This document shows positions 49,058 through 59,175 of a stretch of DNA of 64,000 nt, one piece after another. Location of the stretch: positions 37,022,943-37,086,942 of the forward strand of contig OX388347.1 in NCBI GenBank assembly GCA_947579665.1, read 5' to 3'. Each line of letters starts with the position of its first letter. The first letter of the stretch is position 1. The stretch comes from Sympetrum striolatum. Taxonomy: Eukaryota > Arthropoda > Insecta > Odonata > Libellulidae. A model generated the notes under the pieces. It had not been told where the DNA came from and searched no databases. It was given only the letters and a program-made list of their open reading frames with translations. The translations under genes were made by a program, and so were the position numbers.

Positions 49058-52000
49058 TTAAACTTTTTTGTATAGATCAGCTTCCTTAAGAAACTGTATA
49101 ACTCTATTGAGATTCTCTGCGTCATTGCCTAAGATGTCTCTGAGCTCACCCCTGATGTCAAATCTGTTTCTTAAGGCATGGTATTGCTCACAATCAGTAA
49201 GTATGTGTTTAATGGTTAGTTGCGAGTTGCAGCTATCGCACATAGGTGCCATCTCCCCATCTGTAAATAGGAATGAATGTGTAAATGCACAGTGACCTAT
49301 CCGCAGTCTTGTAATCACTACTTCCTCTCGTCTATTCCTACGATGGGAAGAGTGCCATGGGGAAACCACTGGTTTTATGTCCCTTAGTTTATTTCCCTCA
49401 AGATCTTGCCATTTTTGCTTCCAGCTATCATGTATCTTTCCTCTGAGTATGTTTCTCAGGTCATGAGAAGTGATATGTCTTGAGTCTATATTTGGTTTCT
49501 GTAGGGCAGCCTTAGCGGCTGAGTCAGCCTCCTCATTGCCTCTGATGCCAACGTGCCCTGGGACCCAGACAAAGATTATATTAACCCCTCGTGAGTGAAG
49601 GTCAATAAGGGATAAATGTATCTCCTGTACAAGTGGATGTGTGGGGGAGAAGCATGAAATGGCCTGTATGGCACTCAAAGAGTCAATACAAATTAAAAAG
49701 GGTTGATTGCAGGATTCTATTTGCTTCATTGCTGTCTTAATGGCATACAGTTCCGCAGTGTAAATGCTGCACCATGGGTGCAGTTTCAATCCTATCACTC
49801 CAGAAATAGGAGAGACAACTGCGCATGCGACATCCGAGCTTGATTTTGAGCCATCTGTAAAAATGTGGGTGTGATTGCAGTAGTCTGACAGAGTCTTTGC
49901 AAAAGCTTGCTGATAAAACTGAGGAGCTGTTGTTGCTTTTTGGAGTTTTAATAATTCCGTTATGGTCTCAGGAAAAGGGACATGCCAAGGTGAGTATCAA
50001 GGAGGTCTTCTGCAATAAACAGGTGGAAGGTCTTCTGCAATGTCGTTCAACAATTCTTTAAAACGAATTGGCAAGGGTTTAGTTGCCCGTGGTCTGTTGT
50101 TAAAAAGCACTAAAAAACGAGGGTTAAAAATAGTTTCATAGCAGGGGTGATATTTTGAAGAGAGGATCTTACTAATATAATTACACATAAGTGTCTCTCT
50201 CCTTACTTCGAGTGATGGTTCTCCTGCATCTGAGTAGAGACTTAGGATTGGGCTCGTCCAAAAGGCTCCTGTTGCTAATCTAAGAGCAACATGGTGTATA
50301 GAGGACAGCGGTTTTAAATATGTGTTGAGGGCTGATGCATATATGAAGCAGCCATAATCCAATTTTGACCTTATCAGGGCTCGATATATTCTGAGCATTG
50401 AAATTCGGTCTGCACCCCATGAATAGTTAGTGAGGTGTCGCATAATATTCAGTAGTTTCACACATCTGTCCCTCAGATTGTTAATGTGAGTTCTCCAGTT
50501 GAGCCTTTCATCTAGGTCCATACCTAGGAATCGAACAGTCTCTGTAAATGGAATGGGTTGGTTGTTGAGCATAAGAGATGGTTGAGGGAATAATCCCCTC
50601 AATCTGTGGAAGTGAACACATTTTGTCTTTTCTCTTGAGAATCTCAAGCCATCGGAAGATGACCATTCCTGAAGCCGGTGTAGGGACAGTTGTAGTTGCC
50701 TTTCTGCATTCTGCAATTTAGACGATCTACAGAATATGGCCAGGTCATCAACATATAGGGATGCCATTACAGGTCGTCTGACGCACTCGGCCACGTCATT
50801 GATTGCTATTGCAAACAGAGTTACACTCAGAACCGAACCCTGTGGCACTCCATTCTCTTGTTTGAACAATCTAGATGTATATTTCCCAATCCTCACCTTA
50901 AAAACTCTGTCAGCTAAAAAGTTCTCAATAAAAACAGGTAGATTTCCCCTGAAACCCCAGTCGTGCAGTTTACGTAAAATTTTATGTCGCCATACACAGT
51001 CGTATGCCCGTTCAATGTCAAAAAAGATACCAACAACATGTTGGCGGAGGAGAAATGCTTCCTGAATAAAATTTTCCATCCTGACCAAGTGATCTATTGT
51101 GGATCTTCCTTGTCGAAATCCACACTGAATATTACTGAGTAGTTTGTGTTTTTCTAGGTACCAAACCAGTCTTCGGTTTACCATCCTCTCCATCACTTTG
51201 CAGAGGCAACTGGTCAAAGAAATCGGCCTGTAGCTAGCAGGTAGGCGTTTGTCTTTACCCTGCTTTGGGATCAGGATAATAATAGATTTCCGCCAAGTTA
51301 CTGGAAATATGCCCTCACACCAGATTCGATTAAGTATGTCCAGGAGCTGCTCCATTCCCGAAAGAGGAAGGTTTCTTAGGAATGCATTGTGCACTTGGTC
51401 AATACCAGGGCAAGTGTCCTTAGTGCTCCCTATGGCAGCCGATAACTCCCACATATTGAATTGATCGTTGTAGGGGGCAGCGAGATTACCCATTAATAGA
51501 TTGATAGGGATGCGCTCTACTCTGTGTCTGATAAGTCGGAACGAGTCATCATAATTATCATTGCTGCTCATCTTTGAGTAGTGCTGACCAAAAGAATTAC
51601 TTATGTCTTGCGGGGTTGTCAGCATCTGGTTCTCAAATTCAAGGTGGGTGATGATTGAGCTGCGGAGGGTTCCGGTAATACTTTTAACTTTTTTCCACAC
51701 TTCTGTAATGGCGGTTCTGTGGGTTATTGTGGAGACATACTCGACCCACGATGCTTTCTTTGCAGCTTTCACAGTCAGCCGTGCCTTTGCTTTCAATCTC
51801 CGGAATGAAGCCAGATTGCTGGTAGTTGGGTATTTTTGAAAGATCCGTAATGCTCTTTTTCTCTTCCGGATGGCTTCGGCACACTCATCGTTCCACCATG
51901 GGACAGAGTGGTGGGCTGGTCGGTCTGACGACTTTGGTATGCAAGAACTGGCTGCTTGGATTATTGCTGCTGTGAAGTCTTCAACCTTTTGGGAGCTGTC

Positions 52001-52735
52001 AGTGTTTGTATTGTCAACAAAGTTAAAAACTGTTTTAAAAACAATCCAGTTTGCTTTACGTAAGAGCCAACTTCCTGCATGAGTAAAGTGCTCAATTGCG
52101 TAGCCAGGCTTTTCTAAAAGTAATGGGAAGTGGTCACTACCACACAAATCGGAGTGAACAGACAGGTTAAAAGACGTTGCAATGGAACTAGAGCATATGA
52201 CTAAATCAATCACAGAGAACTCACCATTAAAAGAGTTAAAACGCGTCTTTTCCCCTTCATACAGTAAAATTAGATTAAAATCGTTTAAAATTTTCTCAAT
52301 AAGGCGACCTCTGCCATTGGCATCGTTCATTGAGTCCCCCAATAGAGTGCTGTGGGCGTTGAAGTCGCCCAGGAGCACAAATGGTCTCGGCAGTTGTTGA
52401 ATGAGACTCTCCAGGTTTTCTCTGGTTACGGGTGCCCACTCAGGAAGGTAGATGTTGCAGAATGTGACTCTATCTGGGATGTAACATTTCACCGCAACAG
52501 CCTGTAGGGGGGTATTGAGTGTTACTCGGGAGGTGTATAGGGCCACCTGGACGGCAATAGCCACCCCACCCCTAGCTCTGTTGCCACTCAAGTCATCCAA
52601 TCTAAAAACATTAAAACCATTAATTCTGCCTTTGTCAGTGTCTTTAAATGTGTCTCTTGGAGACATATGAGGGCAGGGTTAAAATCTCTTGTTAAAATCT
52701 TTAGCTCCTCCTGATGGGAATAAAAACCATTACAA
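49058..52735 (-). pseudogene. I-type ORF2: endonuclease-RT-RNase H, two lesions
   Basis: From 52666 to 49058 one frame of about 1200 codons is broken only by a TGA at 49997-49999. The reading continues in frame on both sides, and in the related copy the equivalent place is a sense codon. Motifs: GDFNAH at residues 100-105 and GSDHF at 176-180 (endonuclease), FDIERAYD, NGVPQGSVLS and YVDD (RT), then past the stop IFTDGSK, IYTAELYAI, DSLSAI and GNEEADSAA (RNase H D-E-D-D), and a C-terminal zinc-knuckle-like CDSCNSQLTIKHILTDCEQY. The endonuclease N-terminus (CNGFYSHQEELKIL, then LQETH) lies upstream at about 52735-52640 in another frame, with a stop just before WNCNGF, so a frameshift near 52640 also disables it. 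Confidence 0.9.
49997..49999 (-). other. In-frame TGA in I-type ORF2
   Basis: The only stop in about 1200 codons. It falls in the linker between RT and RNase H: CRRPP, stop, YSPWHVPFPE. In the related copy at 62123 the linker reads IRYNKIPPWQIPQPK with no stop. Most simply a recent nonsense mutation; a programmed stop is a less likely alternative. Confidence 0.8.
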
Positions 52736-52816
52736 TTCCATTACAACATTAAAAATCTGGAAGACATTGCTGTAAAAATAAATAAATAAATAGAATTATT
52801 AAAAAGGAGGATTCTT

Positions 52817-52966
52817 TCATCTATTTATTTTGACCTTTCTCCCTTTCTGGCGCTCTAAAAGGACCCTTTGGAGTTCTGTCTCTGACAGACACTCGTCCTC
52901 CTCCATGCAGGAGTCAGATTGTAAGTAAGATAATAATTGTAAACCTTCTCTTTTTAAGGTTGACAT
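52817..52966 (-). pseudogene. C-terminal remnant of retrotransposon ORF1
   Basis: A 49-codon open frame just upstream of ORF2 on the same strand, acidic then basic: LQSDSCMEEDECLSETELQ followed by RQKGRKVKINR. Position and composition fit the tail of an I-type ORF1 (gag-like) protein. A TAG lies in frame a few codons before the first Met, so everything upstream is lost. The assignment rests mostly on position. Confidence 0.5.
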
Positions 52967-53040
52967 TTTGGATGATCCCTAGCAAAATTGACAAAAACCA
53001 TAAAAAATTGAAAACGAGGTTTTTCATCTTTAGATGGATT

Positions 53041-53582
53041 AGTTTCTCTCATTGGCTGGCACACCGGTAAAATTATTGATGTCATGGTAAAATCGAAGTA
53101 TTGTAAATTGTGTGAATATTGGAAACAAAGTAGAAACAGAAGAATATGCAGAATAGTTTGAAAAATCATGCGAGCGAGTGTTAATCAAACCACGAGGGAT
53201 CGGCTGGAAAAATGGAAATTGACGCAGCTGTTGAAATGTTTTGGCGCTCTGAAATCTTACATAATCTGAAGTACACAAGTTTCATCAGTGATGGAGATTC
53301 AAACACCTTTGAAGGTATTACAGATGCTAAGCCTTACAAAAATATTAAAGTTTTAAAAAAAGAATGCGTAGATCACATGCAAAAACGAATGGGCACCCGC
53401 CTCCGTAATTTGAAGAAAGCTAAAAAAGACTCGGAGGAAGAGGAAAATTGACAGGGCAGCTTATCGACGAATTATCTGTCTATTGCAGATTGGCTATTCC
53501 CAGAAATTGTGATTCGATTGAAAAGATGAGAATCACGATATGGGCTACATTGTATCATAAATTATCTACAGACAATAATCCC
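53041..53582 (+). pseudogene. Mutator-like transposase fragment, N-proximal part
   Basis: Plus-strand remnant of the Mutator-like transposase domain widespread in arthropods. Recognisable pieces in shifting frames: GKIIDVMVKSKYCKLCEYW (53066-53122), NHEGSAGKMEIDAAVEMF (53189 onward), YTSFISDGDSNTFEGI, ECVDHMQKRMGTRLRNLKK (53370-53420), and, after a frameshift near 53450, QLIDELSVYCRLAIPRN and IWATLYHKLSTDNNP (to about 53582). It has frameshifts near 53160 and 53450 plus nonsense codons. The reading is cut off at NNP by an ORF1-bearing fragment. The left end abuts the I-type element. Confidence 0.82.
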
Positions 53583-54600
53583 AGTCGTCATTCGTCGAGA
53601 GCACATGTAGGAGCTCCTCTCTCCACAGGTACCCGTGACCGTCATTAACGAGCCCCAACTACGAGGATGACCGCGAAGAACAAGTCCGGACGGAAAGCCG
53701 AGCTCGACGAAGTCGCCCACAGAGTGGAGGATTGCCTCTCCCCAAAGATTTTGGAGGTAGTAAAACAAGAATTGAAGCAGTTGGACGTACATACGATTCA
53801 CGAACGGCTTCTCGCTTCGGAGTGAGATTCTTAGTGTTTTAAAGGAGGAGGTGACGAAACTGCGGAACAGAAATGAAGAACAAGAGATGGCCAAACTCCA
53901 GGCAAAGCTGAAAGATCAGGAAGGAGAAGTAAGGCGACTTCGGACGCAGGCGGAGGTCCATGACAAAAGAATGGACGAATTGGAGCAATACAGCAGGAGA
54001 AATTGTTTATTGATCCACTGGATACAGGAATTACGAGACGAAAATGCGGTAAGTGTCGCCTCAAATACGTTTAATAAATACTTAAATATTCTACTACCGC
54101 CTTTGGCGATTGATCGGGCACACAGAATTGGAAATAGAAGTAATGTAAAGAAACACCGCCCACTAATCGTCAAATTCGTTTCCTATGCTGACCGAGATAC
54201 GATCTGGAGGGCCAAAAGGAGACTGAAGAATACAGGAATCCTCATTACCGAATCACTCACTGCATCCAGGAAACGGCTTCTCGAGGAAGCCAAGAACAGA
54301 TTCGGCAAGGAATCGGTTTGGACGGCGGACGGCAAAATTGTGATTCTTGGCCCTGATGATCGTAAACATTTCATCTCCACGGTGGACGAGCTCAGCAGTT
54401 TAAAGACCCAAGATCAAGTCAGTCCACATAACTCCAATTAAGGATAAGTACAATATTACTCCTTTCTTTTCCTTTTTATTACTTTTCCCTCGTGTTCCAC
54501 ATTCCTCTTGCATTTTTTTCTCTCTAAACAATTTTCCCTCTTACTTCCAACATTTACTTTATTATTCCGGTTACAGGGACCTGTGCTCCTCGATATTTTT
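53583..54600 (+). mobile_element. ORF1-only retrotransposon fragment inserted in Mutator-like remnant
   Basis: About 1 kb holding a GC-richer 5' leader, an L1-like ORF1 (53667-54441) and ~160 bp of pyrimidine-rich sequence. No endonuclease or RT follows. At about 54600 Mutator-like transposase coding resumes. Retention of a 5' part with loss of the 3' part is the reverse of ordinary 5' truncation. Exact ends are uncertain by tens of bases. Confidence 0.6.
53667..54441 (+). pseudogene. L1-like ORF1 protein (coiled coil plus RRM-like), one frameshift
   Basis: Starts MTAKNKSGRKAELDEV at 53667. At about 53823 one extra base shifts the frame (LLASE is followed by a stop; the reading resumes as ILSVLKEEVTKLRNRN). 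The remainder to 54441 is open: a heptad-rich coiled coil (KLQAKLKDQEGEVRRL to ELEQYSRRN), then an RRM-like region with AIDRAHRIGNR and PLIVKFVSYADRDTIW, and a C-terminal ILITESLTASRKRLLEEAKN followed by VWTADGKIVILGPDDRKHF. This is the ORF1 type used by L1-like and several arthropod non-LTR elements as an RNA-binding chaperone. Its ORF2 partner is absent. Confidence 0.82.
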
Positions 54601-54794
54601 GTTGATTTTTGATCGCTACAAACAGCTACAATTTTTGTAAGCAGGTGGACGCAGAGCGAATCAAGATAGCGGGGCGATCGTTAAGTGAAGGCGCAAATCA
54701 GGCTGAAATCGACTTGAAAGCATTAAGAAAGGCCAAGCAAGAGGAAGAAGTTGATATAGAAGGCCAATTGTATGGTGCAGTCATTGCAGATTAA
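54601..54794 (+). pseudogene. Mutator-like transposase fragment, C-terminal part
   Basis: Open to a TAA at 54794: KQVDAERIKIAGRSLSEGA, then KALRKAKQEEEVDIEG and LYGAVIAD. The charged, acidic-basic tail ending in an xYGxG-like motif resembles the C-terminus of Mutator-like transposase domain proteins, so I read it as the far side of the same copy. The central ~100 or more residues of the domain are missing, so a deletion accompanied or followed the insertion between the two parts. Confidence 0.6.
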
Positions 54795-55670
54795 AGGTAT
54801 ATAAGAATATAATACGATTTTACAGTACTGAAAACTTTAAACATGTTTTTCATGAAACCACTTTTTGAGTTGGCCGGAAACATAACTCGAACAAATCTTT
54901 ACCGATTGATTTTAAATTTTTACAGTATATTCAAAATGGCTTTCTCCAGCAACATACGTAGGATTTTTTTAAAATGTTGCATAGTTTTTTTATAAACAAT
55001 TTTGTGACGGTTCTAAACTTTTTCTTCAAAAGTGCACCATTTTGTGAAAACTCAATAAAACAAAAAAATCCTTGCTATTGTTCTATAGAATAGAAAAAAT
55101 TTTCGCTGGGAAAAAAAAAAGTGTCGGCAGGGAAATGCTGCACAGCCACCATTTTGTCATAAAATAACTTCAAAAAAATGTTATTTGTACTTCACAATTA
55201 GTTTTATAAATCCCATTTTAAAGAATTTTTATTCATCTCTTTCTTGCCCCAAACAAAATTTCCGAGATATGCCTATTTTCTCGTGGTCTACAGCGGTCTA
55301 ACCCCTAAAGGCATACACCATTTTGTTTTGCATAGATGTGAGGGGATGCATTGGACACGATGGGGATTCATTGAGTAGTTGTCCAATGTATCCCTTTTTA
55401 TGTTTACATATATTTTAAAAAATAACTGTTGAGTAATCTTTATTAGTGGGTATTTTTCTTGGTATAATTCATTTTTTGTCTTGTTTATTACTATTTCAAG
55501 CATTGCCATTACTGTGCATGATATTATCCTGTTTTATTTTTGCAACAATTGATGAAGAGAGGTGATTTAGCTTTAGAAACACCTGTCAAGTGTAATTAAT
55601 TTTATAATAAATTAACAGCTAACTCTAGAGTTTATTTTCATGCTAATTATTTAATCTGGCTTCTCAACAA
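54795..55670. other. No gene recognised
   Basis: AT-rich sequence, perhaps the 3' flank of the Mutator-like element. It has several CCATTTTGT-type motifs (near 55029, 55148 and 55318). A 73-codon minus-strand frame at 55288-55509 has no recognisable domain. No terminal inverted repeat could be defined. Confidence 0.45.
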
Positions 55671-56666
55671 ATGGTTCGAAATTGCAAAAAGCACATACAG
55701 AAGAAGGGTACCAAAAATCAGCAGTTGAGGATGTGATCGAAAGGGGAACATTGCTGCGTGCTGCAGTAACCCAACATGGAGTGAAGAAGTCCAGCTATGC
55801 TATCAAGTAAAAAAAGCCAAAATGTGTGGCCTAGGCAACATGGTATACAGTGCTAACTTTAAAAACAGACAAGTACTTACAGACGAAATGGAGAAGTTGC
55901 TTGATGAGTACCTCTTAAACTGTTCAAGGATATATTATGGACTAACTCCTACAATGACAAGAAAAGTGGCATACCAATATTCCAAAAAGAATGACTTACT
56001 GATGCCAACTTCTTGGAATGAGAGGGAAGAAGCTGGAAAAGACTGGTCCTCAGCTTTTATGAAAAGGCAGCCTAGCCTTTCCTAGCGCAAACCAGAGGCT
56101 ACAAGTTTGGCAAGGATGACTGCTTTCAACAGACTCACAGTGGGTATGTTCTTTGATAAATTGGAATGTGTACTGAAGAGGCATAACTTACATCCGAATC
56201 AGATATACAATTTAGATGAAATAGGTATGACCACAGTTCCTCCCACTGAAAAAATTGTTGGGCTGAAGGGGTGCAAACAGGTGGGACAGGTGATATCTCA
56301 GGAGCGTGGGGAGTTGGTAAAACAAGTGGGTATAATTTGTACCAATGGTAATGGCACAAATTATACCCACTGCCTCCAGTATGGGTTTTTCCTCAGGTGC
56401 GTTTTGATGAAACACGAATGATGTCAGGAGCTCCAGCTGGTTTCCCTTGGACTGGTACACAAATCAGGCTGGATGACATCAGAGAACTTTATAAAATTCC
56501 TCAAGTTCTTTAAAGACTGTGTGAGATGCTCTAAGGAGAGCCTAGTGCTCCTAATAATGGACAATCACGAGTCACACTTAAGTGTTGATGGGTTAGATTT
56601 TTGTAAGTCAAATGGGATTATTGTGTTGACACTATTGAGTAAATTAAGTATGGATGCATAGCAATC
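55671..56666 (+). pseudogene. pogo/Tigger-type DDE transposase, truncated and frameshifted
   Basis: Begins MVRNCKKHIQKKGTKNQQL at 55671. A frameshift then gives the psq-type helix-turn-helix stretch VEDVIERGTLLRAAVTQHG. From 55822 comes the CENP-B-type DNA-binding region (FKNRQVLTDEMEKLLDEYLL, then FMKRQPSLS, an in-frame TAG at 56083, and RKPEATSLARMTAFNR). The DDE core follows: IYNLDEIGMTTV near 56205 (first Asp), KQVGQVISQERGELV, a frameshift near 56370 (LPPVWVFPQVRFDETRMM in another frame), GWMTSENFIKFLKFF, and LLIMDNHESHLS near 56555 (second Asp). It degenerates after CKSNGIIVLTLL, so the third acidic residue is missing. No terminal inverted repeats found. Confidence 0.88.
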
Positions 56667-57000
56667 CTCAGGGGTGTATCATGCTATTGTATTGCTTATA
56701 GTTCTTTTTCTGGCCGCACGACTTGTACGCCCTCTGGCAGAAGCATCACTTCTCTTCACGTGTGCTCATGACGGCCTTTTTGTATCTGTAGATTCATATA
56801 GTGATCTTTTGTTTATTGTGCTTGTAATATGATTATTACCAATATATAGTGTTCCTAAGATCTTTTGTGTGTTTATTTACAATCGCATTCTAATAGACAC
56901 TTCCCCCACACACATCAAACAAGCTGCAGCCATTGGACTGCTGTGTATTTGGTCCAGTTAAAACATTCTTTAGCTCGGCTGTAAATTCTTGAATGAAGTT
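56667..57000. other. No gene recognised
   Basis: Some 330 bp between the pogo-type and Gypsy-type remnants. I see neither the transposase tail nor a 5' LTR. A mixed-composition stretch (56700-56790, with CGCACGACTTGTACG) remains unassigned. Confidence 0.4.
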
Positions 57001-57488
57001 CAACCCAAATGCAACCCTCAACATCTATGCACTCCCAAAACTGTGCAGTGTTTCACTTGGTGAAACTAATACCCCTGCAATTTCTGGACATTGCTCTGCA
57101 GTTATTGCTAGAACAAGCTCTGTAGGTACTTCTGGAAAAATGACAATGGACTATTCATCCTTACGACAGACCAGTTAGCAGTGCCTCCGGACATTTATTA
57201 AGGGTGATAGGTCAGAGCAGTATCCCCTTAATAATTGACAACGTTATTTACGAGCAGGATGCGCTTTTAATTGATTTAGGCGACACCAACTACGACGGCA
57301 TCATAGGATTAGACTTCCTAAAGAAGAATGACAGCACATACTCCTTCAATTTTGGAACGATGGAGATTGGCAATCGCCATGTAGTCTGACAGGAAACAAC
57401 GCAGAAATCAGTCAGTGAAGTAAGTTGCATCTCGGAAGATAAAACTACTGAGGGTTTCGAATCATCTTCCGGCATATTCATAGCGGAA
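57001..57488 (+). pseudogene. Gypsy-type polyprotein, protease region fragment
   Basis: Contains the C-terminal half of a retropepsin-like domain: IGQSSIPLIIDNVIYEQDAL followed by the family's GIIGLDFLKKND (about 57294-57330) and a strand-forming tail YSFNFGTMEIGNR. The active-site D(T/S)G of the N-terminal half is not recognisable. Nonsense codons near 57175 and 57389 break the frame. The sequence stops where a truncated non-LTR copy begins, and the protease-RT linker resumes after it. Confidence 0.72.
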
Positions 57489-58997
57489 GTGTCTCAATAC
57501 ATTTCCATGATCTCTCCTCACCGTTCCCCGGGTTCTGATGGCATTCCCCCTATTCTTATCTGTAACTGTGCTTCGTCTCTCGCCATCCCCCTGTGCATTA
57601 TCTATAACCGTTGCTTCTCCTCTGGTACCTTTCCCACTCATTGGAAGACAGCCAACATTATTCCCATCCATAAGTCTGGTCCCAAATCAGATGTGTCTAA
57701 TTATCGCCCAATATCCATTTTACCCATTTTCTCCTCCATCAGCGAAAAAATCATCCTAAACAGTTTATATTACTTTACATCCCCCCATCTCTCAACCTGC
57801 CAACATGGCTTCCTTCCTGGTCGCTCATGTTTAACAAATTTAGCAGTTTTTCAAAATCTTGCCATATATTCAATACAAAATAAGGCACAATTAGATACTA
57901 TATTCCTAGATTTCTCCCAAGCGTTTGATTCCCTTGATCACGAGTTATAGATATTCAAACTTGCCCAACGTTTTAATATTCACAGAAATTTCTTACAGTT
58001 GATATCAAGCTTCCTAACCAATCGAACGCAATGTGTCAAACTTCCAGACGCTAAATCCAACAGGGTTACTGTCACCTCTGGGGTTCCACAGGGCAGTTCC
58101 CTAAGCCCATATCTATTCAACCTCTTCGTTGATGATCTAGTCTCAATACCCCCTACGGAGGAGAATATTCTACTATATGCTGATGATTGCAAACTTTTTA
58201 CCAGTGTGACAAAGGTAGCGGATTGTGAACAATTTCAAAGAACATTAAATAAAATAACCCAGTGGAGCAGTGACTGGAAATTAAATTTAAACATAAATAA
58301 ATGCCATATTATGTCTATAGGGTTAAAAAAAACGATTGAATATAATTATAAGTTAAACAAAGTCACTCTTCCAAGAGTAATGCAACAAAAGGATCTGGGA
58401 GTTATAACTGACAATAAATTAACATATTCTGAACATATTACAAAAATAAAAAATCGTGCAATGTCTCTCCTAGGCCTACTTTATCGTTTCACCGATATAA
58501 AAGACCCTCTGGCTCTTTCCCTATACTTTTCCTCGTTCATCCTTCCTACTGTATCTTATTGCTCCCCCATCTGGTCTATGTCTTTTCCAACTCATCTTTC
58601 CTCATAAGACAGAATTACTAACTTCTTCCTCAGAATTGTAAAAGCCAGAGTTCCTTCCTTCCGTCAAGCCTCTAAAAATTCTATCTTATCTTCACTATCC
58701 TTGGAAACTCTTTCTGTCACTAGATCAAAACATGATTTATCCTTCTTGCATTCACTGCTGAACTCCCTTTATGACTGTCCTCCCTTAACTTCAATTATCA
58801 ATTATCGTGTTCCAAACAGATCTACCCGTTTGACATCATTACTTCACTATACTACTCCTAGACTTTCACTTATCAAGCACTCCCTTTTCTTTCATCTTCC
58901 TTCTCTGATGAACTCAATTCCTTTTTCTATTGATCCTTTCTCCCTATCTAAACAGAAATTTTTAAACCTAAGTTCACCACACACCAGATACATATAA
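57489..58997 (+). pseudogene. Non-LTR reverse transcriptase, two nonsense codons
   Basis: One frame of 503 codons interrupted only by a TAG at 57948-57950 (after DSLDHEL) and a TAA at 58605-58607 (after THLSS). Motifs in order: GSDGIPP, NYRPISILPIF, QHGFLPGRSC, LDFSQAFDS, GVPQGSSLSPYLFNLF (from about 58080), LLYADDCKLF with the catalytic YADD, and the KDLGVITDNKLTYSEHI thumb region. The frame ends LSSPHTRYI at 58997, followed by a ~145-bp 3' UTR. With only two point lesions, the copy is fairly young. Confidence 0.88.
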
Positions 58998-59175
58998 TTG
59001 TAAAATCTACCTTCATGTTTGTTTTCTTTTTCTCTATATTTTATGCCACTTTTTAACTATTTATGTTTATTACTTTACTATAGGTATATTTTTATATTTC
59101 ACTTTAAATTGGCATTGTTATGCTGAATGTGAGATATGAATAAATAAATAAATAAATAAAAATAAATAAATAGCT
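57489..59175 (+). mobile_element. 5'-truncated non-LTR copy nested in the Gypsy-type element
   Basis: Plus-strand copy of the same lineage as the intact element at 6301-9997. Shared stretches include QHGFLPGRSCLTNLAVFQ against QHGFLPGGSCLTNLTVLQ, LDFSQAFDS against LDFSKAFDS, and a closing (AAAT)n tail at 59144-59175. It begins inside the RT domain and so lacks the endonuclease. On both sides lies Gypsy-type protease-RT linker sequence, so it inserted into the LTR element. Target-site duplications could not be fixed by eye. Confidence 0.85.

Larger units (their letters stand above)
48772..52970 (-). mobile_element. I-type non-LTR retrotransposon with RNase H, 5'-truncated
   Basis: Minus-strand element. 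From 5' (right) to 3': the last ~49 codons of ORF1 (52966-52817), a short spacer, ORF2 (to 49058) with endonuclease, RT and RNase H, a 3' UTR containing an A/T-rich TAAA-type tract (48900-49018), a GC-rich hairpin (48794-48822), and a CTA-repeat 3' end at about 48772-48783. RNase H after RT places it in the I superfamily. A related copy at 61952-64000 has the same hairpin and CTA repeat at its end. At right it meets a Mutator-like transposase remnant at about 52970-53040. Confidence 0.85.

Noticed and set aside
50736..52400. Plus-strand frames over the I-type ORF2
   Set aside because: Antisense shadows of a well-supported RT/endonuclease gene.
56700..57000. Possible 5' LTR upstream of the Gypsy-type protease
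   Set aside because: No sequence matching the putative 3' LTR start (TGTGTCAGGTGCATG) or its internal AGTGACACTCTT repeats could be found, and no primer-binding site was recognised.
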